NCBI GenBank assembly: GCA_014729055.1 | Contig: WJKO01000816.1 | Span: forward strand, 1 to 5,018 | DNA length: 5,018 nucleotides | Direction of reading: 5' to 3' | DNA from: Promethearchaeota archaeon | Lineage (GTDB): Archaea > Asgardarchaeota > Lokiarchaeia > Sigyniarchaeales > Promethearchaeaceae | Shown: positions 1 through 4,548 of the stretch, one piece after another | How positions within the stretch are numbered: the stretch's first letter is position 1 | Layout of the letters: each line of letters opens with the position of its first letter | Position numbers and translations under genes: made by a program | The notes under the pieces: generated by a model | Database searches by the model: none | The model's input: the letters and a program-made list of their open reading frames with translations, nothing else | What the model was told of the DNA's origin: nothing

Positions 1-1
1 G

Positions 2-334
2 TCCTTACTCTTCGCTGGGGGGAGCAACTCAATTATGTGCTACGATAATTCAAGTCTATACATTTTCAATAACACTAAAATTCCAAATCAATTAGGAATT
101 CAATTTTACGGAAATTCCGAGGTAATCATAGATAATTCCTTCGTGGAATTAGTGAATATCTTAGAAGGAGCAAAATTAATGATCTCTAATTCAGACATAT
201 CACAAATAATCGTAAATGCCTATAGACTCGAGGAATATTCGGTTAAAATCAATAAGTCTACAATCGATACTCTGATAACTTATTCATGGAGTTTCATCCA
301 TATTGATTTAATAAGCATAATAAGTAGGCATTAA
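2..334 (+). CDS. C-terminal fragment of a beta-helix-like repeat protein (5' end outside window)
   Basis: The frame is open from the left edge, so the ATG at 35 is probably internal and the true start lies upstream; about 110 C-terminal residues are visible. They contain five imperfect repeats of roughly 20-24 residues, each with a short hydrophobic strand of alternating pattern followed by a polar turn: SSLYIFNNTKI, NSEVIIDNSFV, GAKLMISNSDI, YSVKINKSTI and SFIHIDLISI. Asn/Ser/Thr at the turns and alternating Ile/Val/Leu are typical of rungs of a right-handed parallel beta-helix (pectate-lyase-like fold), which is common in large surface or secreted proteins. No catalytic residues can be assigned, and no C-terminal membrane anchor or sorting motif is seen; the chain simply ends in a last hydrophobic rung. 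The fold call is inference from the repeat pattern. The gene converges on the minus-strand operon, with 73 bases between the two stops. Confidence 0.6.
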   Translation, partial: SLLFAGGSNSIMCYDNSSLYIFNNTKIPNQLGIQFYGNSEVIIDNSFVELVNILEGAKLMISNSDISQIIVNAYRLEEYSVKINKSTIDTLITYSWSFIHIDLISIISRH

Positions 335-390
335 AACCAAGCATATCTTCGAATGTTTGAGATAGATCTTATAGAATATCAATCAAATTA

Positions 391-422
391 TTATTTTTCT
401 TTTTTATTTAATCAGATTTTTT
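391..422 (+). terminator. T-tract, archaeal-type terminator for the beta-helix gene
   Basis: Three T-runs (394-398, 400-405 and 417-422) lie 60-90 bases after the stop of the upstream plus-strand gene. No GC-rich hairpin precedes them, so this fits archaeal oligo-T termination and not a bacterial intrinsic terminator. The tract overlaps the last codons of the convergent small gene on the minus strand. No equivalent T-run on the minus strand follows that gene within the 73-base gap, so the end of the minus operon is not identified. Confidence 0.4.
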
Positions 423-569
423 CTCTTTCGGTAATTTAATTCTTCTTTTAAGAAACGCAAATACCAATCTTCCCATTGAAAACTCGTTTGCATCATTTCC
501 CCATAGAAGCTGCCCGACGGATTTATCTAGTTCCTCAATTGAAGCTGATTGCTCAGTTTCTTTTCCCAT
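408..569 (-). CDS. Small hypothetical protein, 53 aa, third gene of the ADC/URO-D operon
   Basis: I do not recognise this protein. It runs from ATG at 569 to TAA at 408, beginning MGKETEQSASIEELDKSVGQ and ending in a basic tail KRRIKLPKEKKSD. It has an acidic, probably helical N-terminal half (about residues 8-22), a central LLWGNDANEF segment, a hydrophobic stretch GRLVFAFL (33-40), and a Lys/Arg-rich C-terminus. The hydrophobic stretch is too short to span a membrane, and there is no signal peptide or Cys/His metal motif. Support for it being real: the start lies 10 bases after the stop of the URO-D gene on the same strand, and it is preceded by AGAGGTGA, the strongest Shine-Dalgarno match in the window, 4 bases from the ATG. 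It could be an accessory subunit or regulator of one of the two enzymes; that is only context-based inference. Confidence 0.62.
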   Translation of the reverse strand: MGKETEQSASIEELDKSVGQLLWGNDANEFSMGRLVFAFLKRRIKLPKEKKSD

Positions 570-572
570 TTA

Positions 573-580
573 GTCACCTC
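573..580 (-). promoter_or_regulatory. Shine-Dalgarno site of the 53-aa gene
   Basis: Read on the minus strand, AGAGGTGA is followed by CTAA and then the ATG whose first base is 569. It matches the 16S anti-Shine-Dalgarno core (GGAGGTGA) at nearly every position. It lies between the URO-D stop (580-582) and the small gene, touching that stop at one base, and decides the start of the small gene. Other starts in the window have much weaker sites. Confidence 0.6.
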
Positions 581-1725
581 TATTTTCTATATACTCCATA
601 GGTTTTACATGTATCGATCATTGCTTTCACATTCTCGAGTTTCGCATCTCCGGGAATTTCTGATCCGATCCAGAGCCCTCCCCCATCAGCACATTCATCA
701 ATAATTCGCTTTGTTTCTTTTTCTATCTGATAAGGCGAACCTAAGCTGAATAAAGCGGGTTTCAGATTACCTTGAATTACCATATGTCCTCCTAATATTT
801 CCCTCGCTTTCACAATATCCGTATTCTCGTCGATATGTAAGTATATTTTTCCTTTAGGGAGCTCTCTAAAAAAATGTAATCTATCGGTCCAGTTCGTATC
901 CATATGTAATTGAATAATACAATCTTCTTTATGAAATTCCTCAACAACCTTTTTGAAATAGGGCCAAAACAAATTCTCAAAATGCTTAGGAGAGACGAAA
1001 TCACTGCTCGCTCTCGAAGAGCCTATTAGGATAGTTTTACCATAGGACATAGAAAGGATGTATTTACCTAATTTAATGAATTTATCCACAAGATAGTCGC
1101 TTATTTCTTTAATCTTGTCGGGGATTTGGATGATATCTTTCATAAAATTGGTCATTCCTCTCAAGAAAGAAAAGAACTCAAAAGGTATTAACGCCTCCCC
1201 ATCAGAGAAAGTAGGGACTTTATATTCATTCCACCATATTTCGGAATAATTCCTTATTAATTTAGCATATTTTGGCAGTTTAATCAAATCTCTAAATCGT
1301 GCTCTTCGGTAATTTACCAACCAAAATAAACCCTCATCAATTATTCTATCATAATCTTCCCTATTCATTAAAGGAGAACTATTAGATCTTTCTACTAATT
1401 GGGGAGAATCATTCTCAGAGAGAGTAAGTCCTGGGATTAACCAATTTAAATAATAAGCGGAAAATATGCTGGGAAAAGGATTTAGATATTGATAATATAA
1501 TCCCCCTCCCATCAGAGTGATGTCATATCCTCCTAATTTATCATATATCCATTCATAAGCTTTTTGCGATTTAACTGGGTCAAAAATCAATTCAGCATTT
1601 GTGATATCATAATATTTCGCTGGAAGGAAATCTATTAAAGGCCATACCGGGACTCTATCAGGTTCTTTTAAATCTAATGTAGTAAGAACTCTCTCAATGG
1701 AGCTCATCTCTTCACTCTGAAACAT
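580..1725 (-). CDS. URO-D/MtaA superfamily protein (uroporphyrinogen decarboxylase-like)
   Basis: A protein of 381 residues belonging to the uroporphyrinogen decarboxylase superfamily (PF01208), a TIM-barrel family that also includes the corrinoid:thiol methyltransferases MtaA, MtbA and CmuA. Visible markers are the N-terminal ERVLTTLDLKEPDRVPVWP (residues 11-29), LHMD (273-276), the IQGNLKPALFSLGSP segment (317-331; usual form 'GNIDP...GTP'), and GGGLWIGSEIP then LENVKAMI near the end (348-370). It lacks the RQAGR motif of heme-pathway UroD, so a role in heme synthesis is unlikely. In MtaA-type enzymes zinc is held by HxC and a later Cys; here these read H274-M-D276 and S355, so both Cys are replaced. 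The chemistry may therefore differ from thiol methylation. The annotated ATG at 1725 overlaps the upstream ADC gene by 14 bases. Met7 (1707) is an attractive alternative: it starts 4 bases after the ADC stop, behind GAGTGA, and gives the usual family N-terminus. Cytosolic; no signal peptide. Confidence 0.85.
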   Translation of the reverse strand: MFQSEEMSSIERVLTTLDLKEPDRVPVWPLIDFLPAKYYDITNAELIFDPVKSQKAYEWIYDKLGGYDITLMGGGLYYQYLNPFPSIFSAYYLNWLIPGLTLSENDSPQLVERSNSSPLMNREDYDRIIDEGLFWLVNYRRARFRDLIKLPKYAKLIRNYSEIWWNEYKVPTFSDGEALIPFEFFSFLRGMTNFMKDIIQIPDKIKEISDYLVDKFIKLGKYILSMSYGKTILIGSSRASSDFVSPKHFENLFWPYFKKVVEEFHKEDCIIQLHMDTNWTDRLHFFRELPKGKIYLHIDENTDIVKAREILGGHMVIQGNLKPALFSLGSPYQIEKETKRIIDECADGGGLWIGSEIPGDAKLENVKAMIDTCKTYGVYRK

Positions 1726-2530
1726 ACCAATCCCATTTTAGAAACGAATATGGAATAAATTCCTCAGAATCAAGTTCTGCTACCACTTCACCCCGTAACA
1801 TCGTATTATTACTTTTTACATAAATTGCACCCATAGGTTTTACTACTTCAATCTCTCCCCAAGGGTCATGAATCGTGGATTTAAGGGTGATCTCAACTTC
1901 TCCCATCTCTAAAACCTGAGGTCTGAATACAGTGACTTCTCGTATTAATCTTGGTTTATAATCAAAACCAAATCCCTCGGGTGAGATGAAGTGTTTATAG
2001 TTGAAATTAACCGTCTCAAACTCTTTAAGATTTGACCCTAGCAAACCGTTGTGCATTAATTTTTTAATCGTATTCGTATCATTAAATTTACCCGTCAAAT
2101 TCGCTTTTAAATCCAATAATCGTGTATTCAATCTTTCAGACCACGCATGCGCTTCTTTCTCCTCTCGATTAATACCGAGATTAGCAATCTTTTTAGGAAA
2201 CCCGTAATATTCACGACCACCTGCCATCGACATATCATCACTGACATGCATTGCGAGACAATAATTCCCTTTATCCCCATTTAATTGTGCTCTGATGAAT
2301 AATGCTCCTTCATAACAAGGCAATCCAAAGTCAGATTCTTGATAATGAGCTATAAATGCCAGTGCAAGTGGTTCTGCAGTAGGCATAAGCGGGGGCGGAA
2401 GTAAATTTTCAATTATTTCTGATTTAGTTTCCCAAAACGCGATAAGAACTTTTGAATTTTCAAAAGTGGTTTTATTCCACTGCTTCTTTATTTTCTCTAT
2501 TTCACTTGGAGACTTTTTAAAGCTATACAT
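1712..2530 (-). CDS. Acetoacetate decarboxylase-family protein (ADC-like)
   Basis: A 272-residue protein of the acetoacetate decarboxylase family (PF06314), close to the usual 245-270 residues. The key block is GGREYYGFPKK (residues 104-114): in the clostridial enzyme the corresponding Lys-Lys pair is Lys115-Lys116, the first forming the Schiff base with the beta-keto acid. Here they are K113-K114. An upstream CYEGALF segment (72-78) supplies Glu74, matching the conserved active-site Glu of the family; LPPPLMP (44-50) and the C-terminal sheet are also family-like. The family includes true decarboxylases (acetoacetate to acetone and CO2) and relatives doing aldol or dehydration chemistry through the same lysine, so the substrate is open. 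Met1 is the only ATG in this frame before an upstream stop at 2597-2599; its ribosome site is weak (GGAAAA). It is the first gene of the operon and faces away from the TetR gene across a double operator. Confidence 0.87.
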   Translation of the reverse strand: MYSFKKSPSEIEKIKKQWNKTTFENSKVLIAFWETKSEIIENLLPPPLMPTAEPLALAFIAHYQESDFGLPCYEGALFIRAQLNGDKGNYCLAMHVSDDMSMAGGREYYGFPKKIANLGINREEKEAHAWSERLNTRLLDLKANLTGKFNDTNTIKKLMHNGLLGSNLKEFETVNFNYKHFISPEGFGFDYKPRLIREVTVFRPQVLEMGEVEITLKSTIHDPWGEIEVVKPMGAIYVKSNNTMLRGEVVAELDSEEFIPYSFLKWDWYVSE

Positions 2531-2541
2531 AATAATTTTCC

Positions 2542-2559
2542 AAATAATCGTTATTATTT
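2542..2559 (-). repeat. AT-rich inverted repeat in the leader of the ADC gene
   Basis: AAATAAT-CGTT-ATTATTT is a perfect 7-bp inverted repeat with a 4-base loop, ending 11 bases before the ADC start codon. In the minus-strand RNA it would form a weak A-U stem immediately ahead of the poor ribosome site GGAAAA. It may be a leader hairpin or simply AT-rich chance; its make-up is unlike the CGAAC palindromes next to it. Confidence 0.3.
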
Positions 2560-2564
2560 TGAAA

Positions 2565-2577
2565 CGAACTTTGTTCG
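2565..2577. promoter_or_regulatory. TetR-type operator candidate, proximal copy
   Basis: CGAAC-TTT-GTTCG is a perfect palindrome with 5-bp arms and a 3-base centre, extended by one more pair at 2564 and 2578 (ACGAAC/GTTCGT). It sits 35 bases upstream of the ADC start and 113 bases before the TetR start, between the divergent genes. This is where TetR-family repressors usually bind to control both their own gene and the neighbouring operon. Its GC-containing arms stand out in a very AT-rich spacer. Binding by the adjacent TetR is inferred. Confidence 0.65.
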
Positions 2578-2578
2578 T

Positions 2579-2591
2579 CGAACTAAGTTCG
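2579..2591. promoter_or_regulatory. TetR-type operator candidate, second tandem copy
   Basis: CGAAC-TAA-GTTCG has the same arms and spacing as the proximal copy and begins one base after it ends, so the two centres (2571 and 2585) are 14 bp apart. The two copies differ only in the central triplet. The inner arms also form a palindrome (GTTCG-T-CGAAC), so the whole 27 bp is nearly symmetric around 2578. Such duplication suggests two repressor dimers binding side by side. Confidence 0.65.
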
Positions 2592-2605
2592 TAACATTAA
2601 AAATT

Positions 2606-2619
2606 CTTTTTAAATTTAA
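2606..2619. promoter_or_regulatory. TATA-like AT block of the divergent promoter
   Basis: The plus strand reads CTTTTTAAATTTAA; the minus strand reads TTAAATTTAAAAAG. Either strand gives an archaeal TATA-like element. Toward the ADC operon, a start site about 25 bases downstream would fall at roughly 2580-2590, inside the operator pair, which would explain repression. Toward the TetR gene it would predict a start near 2635-2640 and a leader of about 50 bases. Assignment is by position and composition only. Confidence 0.4.
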
Positions 2620-2631
2620 TGATCCTAGAGT

Positions 2632-2660
2632 TATACAAGAAACCATCTTAGATATACAAG
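2632..2660 (+). repeat. Direct repeat TATACAAG x2 upstream of the TetR gene
   Basis: TATACAAG occurs at 2632-2639 and again at 2653-2660, 21 bp apart start to start, which is about two helical turns and so places both on one face of the DNA. They lie in the presumed leader or start region of the TetR gene. They could be a second regulator's site or chance in AT-rich DNA. Confidence 0.25.
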
Positions 2661-2689
2661 GAAAATGATTTGTGTAAGGATAAACAAAA

Positions 2690-3358
2690 ATGACTGAAAA
2701 TTTAGAAGAATTATATCGTAAAGAAAAATTCCAAGAGATTATAGAAGCAGCGAAAGAATTATATGCAGATGAAGGGGTGTATGGATTCAATATGCGAGCC
2801 TTAGCAGATAAAATGGGAATTGGCTTATCAAGCTTATATAATTATATAGAGAGTAAGCGGGAATTATGGTATGCGGTGATTATTCATTATTATAGCGAGT
2901 TAGAAAGTAAGATGGGTAAAATAGCAAACACGCATGAAGGTTCATTCATAGATTTGGTAAAAAAGTTAATAGATTTCTATTTTGCATTTGCTCAATCAGA
3001 TTATAAAAGATTTCGATTTATGTATCTAGCTCCTATTCCCAAATCAGAAAATATAGGTCCATTCGAAAAAAACTATGAACCATATAATGTATTCAATGCT
3101 TTGAAGAAAGTTATAAAACAAGAAATAAGTGCTCGAAACGTAAATCAATCTAGAGTTGATATCAATTATATAACCATGTATTTATTTTCTATTGTTCATG
3201 GGGCTATAATAACTATTCTGGAATTAGATTGGAAAGAATACTATGATGAGAAACGACCAAAATACTGGAGTCTCATCGAACCTTCTAAATTTCTTGAATT
3301 TTCAAAAAAGCATATCATCAATCAAGTTGAAGGAATCTTTTCCCAGATTTTCAAATAA
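2690..3358 (+). CDS. TetR/AcrR-family transcriptional regulator
   Basis: A 222-residue one-component regulator. The N-terminal DNA-binding domain is clear: helix 1 around residues 14-27 (IIEAAKELYADEG), then FNMRALADKMGIGLSSLYNYIESKRELW (33-60), which contains the TetR helix-turn-helix with the recognition helix at about 44-52 and the signature 'LYNYIESKREL'. Residues about 65-222 form the variable helical ligand-binding and dimer domain, including a YKRFRFMYL motif (near 104-112) like the 'YRLMF' seen in several TetR C-terminal families. Ligand unknown. Start at 2690 is preceded by AAGGA at 9 bases spacing. It is transcribed away from the ADC/URO-D operon with a double CGAAC-N3-GTTCG palindrome between them, so repression of that operon and of itself is the natural reading. 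Cytosolic dimer expected from the family. Confidence 0.9.
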   Translation: MTENLEELYRKEKFQEIIEAAKELYADEGVYGFNMRALADKMGIGLSSLYNYIESKRELWYAVIIHYYSELESKMGKIANTHEGSFIDLVKKLIDFYFAFAQSDYKRFRFMYLAPIPKSENIGPFEKNYEPYNVFNALKKVIKQEISARNVNQSRVDINYITMYLFSIVHGAIITILELDWKEYYDEKRPKYWSLIEPSKFLEFSKKHIINQVEGIFSQIFK

Positions 3359-3403
3359 ATATAATATTAGCTTAGCCATTCACCACAACGTCACATAAGA
3401 TTT

Positions 3404-3412
3404 CTATAAAAG
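3404..3412 (+). promoter_or_regulatory. TATA-like element upstream of the kelch gene
   Basis: The intergenic stretch 3359-3510 holds no gene. CTATAAAAG at 3404-3412 is a good archaeal TATA match and would give a transcript start near 3435 with a leader of about 75 bases. A short T-run (3429-3433) in the same gap could serve as the end of the TetR transcript. A purine run GGAAAGAG (3490-3497), 13 bases before the kelch ATG, is a poorly spaced ribosome site. Confidence 0.35.
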
Positions 3413-3510
3413 TTAATCTCAAAAAGTATTTTTCTATTATTCTTACTCAACGAAACATTTACCTAAAAAAAATCCAAAAAATAAAATATGGAAAGAGATA
3501 ATCTATAAAT

Positions 3511-4506
3511 ATGAGTAAAGGGGAATTTCTCTGGGCTATAGGAGGAAAGCTCGAAAGTAAGCATACTGTTGCGGACACCATTGTATATAATATTGATAAA
3601 GATGAATGGTATAGCAGTGAAGCTGGGCAATTATCACCGATGCCGGAAGCAGTACAAGGCGCGGGATGGACTTTTTTTGAAAGCAAAATCTTTTGTTTTG
3701 GAGGAAAAACAGAACCACATACGGGGTGCTGCGACTTAGTTCAAGTTTATGATATTGAGGAAGACACATGGGAATTATATAACAAAATGCCAAAACCTCG
3801 TAGCAAATTAGGTAAATTCTATCCTGTGGTTGATGATCGATATATTTTTCTGTTCGGAGGTGATGATGAGCGTGGAGCATTCTCTCGGGTTAACTGGAAT
3901 TGGAGATACGATTTGAAAACCGATACTTGGAATACAGATGTCACCGACGCTCCATATACACAATCATTTCCGCTTCCCACATATCATAAAGGATGGCTTT
4001 ATTATTCAACCGGGAATACCGGAAACAGTCCCGAGCAAAATACTTATGAGGGGTCATTAAACCAACGCTATCACCCAAAAGAGGATAAGTGGGAAGTGAT
4101 GAGTCCGTGTCCGATCCCGACTACAGATGGCTCGGGAGATAAATGGAAAGATGAGCTACATTTTATTGGAGGATGGAATGTTAATGAAGCTTATTATAAT
4201 CCAAAATCTTCCAATTATAAAGGTCCTGTAAAGAAGCAACACATGGTATACAATTATGATGCGGATGAATGGCGCTTCGAAGCTGAATTACCGGGAAACT
4301 GGCATCATGGTGGGACAAAAGCTAATGATGAGTATCTTTGGCGCTTCCTCGGTACTATCGATGAGGATATTGATATCCGATCTAAAAATCCACATACAAA
4401 TAAAATCTTTCGCTGGGATGGAGTTTCTTGGGAAGAGATGACACCTGCTCCCGTCAGAAAAATGAATTTTAGTACTGTATTAACCGATATTGGACCAGAT
4501 TTATGA
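3511..4506 (+). CDS. Kelch-repeat six-bladed beta-propeller protein
   Basis: A 331-residue protein made almost wholly of kelch-type blades. The invariant Trp that follows the 'YD..TD.W' strand recurs at residues 33, 87, 140, 194, 254 and 307, a period of 53-54 except for one blade of 60, showing six blades. The Gly-Gly of the blade is present at 11-12, 64-65, 116-117 and 220-221, reduced to TG at 167-168 and LG at 280-281. The N-terminal strand (EFLWAIGG) and the C-terminal segment (APVRKMNFSTVLTD) would pair to close the ring. There is no signal peptide, membrane segment or extra domain, so it is a free-standing propeller, probably cytosolic. Kelch propellers usually bind proteins; some are enzymes (galactose oxidase, N-acetylneuraminate epimerase), but no catalytic set is evident. 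Blade 2 has a Cys pair (73-74). It starts 152 bases after the TetR gene on the same strand. Confidence 0.86.
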   Translation: MSKGEFLWAIGGKLESKHTVADTIVYNIDKDEWYSSEAGQLSPMPEAVQGAGWTFFESKIFCFGGKTEPHTGCCDLVQVYDIEEDTWELYNKMPKPRSKLGKFYPVVDDRYIFLFGGDDERGAFSRVNWNWRYDLKTDTWNTDVTDAPYTQSFPLPTYHKGWLYYSTGNTGNSPEQNTYEGSLNQRYHPKEDKWEVMSPCPIPTTDGSGDKWKDELHFIGGWNVNEAYYNPKSSNYKGPVKKQHMVYNYDADEWRFEAELPGNWHHGGTKANDEYLWRFLGTIDEDIDIRSKNPHTNKIFRWDGVSWEEMTPAPVRKMNFSTVLTDIGPDL

Positions 4507-4514
4507 ATTATCAA

Positions 4515-4525
4515 TTATATATAAG
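4515..4525 (+). promoter_or_regulatory. TATA box of a probable leaderless transcript
   Basis: TTATATATAAG is centred 29 bases before the ATG at 4549. In archaea the TATA box lies about 25-30 bases ahead of the transcription start, so transcription would begin at or next to the start codon. This agrees with the absence of a Shine-Dalgarno site before that ATG. The gene may therefore have its own promoter in the 42-base gap after the kelch gene instead of depending on read-through. Confidence 0.45.
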
Positions 4526-4548
4526 ACCAAATCAAATTAAATTCTAAG

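Noticed and set aside
335..407. RNA gene or hairpin terminator in the convergent gap
   Set aside because: Only short imperfect AT-rich pairings are possible (for example GATA/TATC around 361-380); nothing beyond the T-tracts is supported.
580..1725. Heme-pathway uroporphyrinogen decarboxylase (hemE)
   Set aside because: The RQAGR substrate-binding motif is absent, the sequence is closer to the MtaA side of the family, and no heme genes are nearby.
2542..2592. Transposon end or attachment site, suggested by the cluster of inverted repeats
   Set aside because: There is no transposase or integrase, no target duplication and no matching copy elsewhere in the window; the divergent TetR arrangement explains the CGAAC palindromes better.
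2554..2790. Minus-strand open frame of 78 codons across the divergent promoter and the start of the TetR gene
   Set aside because: It runs antisense over a clear TetR helix-turn-helix, includes the operator region, shows no family features, and has no ribosome site.
3359..3510. A further CGAAC-type operator ahead of the kelch gene (AACGAAAC near 3449-3456)
   Set aside because: It is a single imperfect half-site with no inverted partner, so it gives no evidence that the TetR controls the kelch gene.
3459..3880. Two overlapping minus-strand open frames (3459-3686 and 3536-3880)
   Set aside because: Both lie antisense to a well-supported kelch gene and show no recognisable domain; low-complexity shadows of the coding strand.
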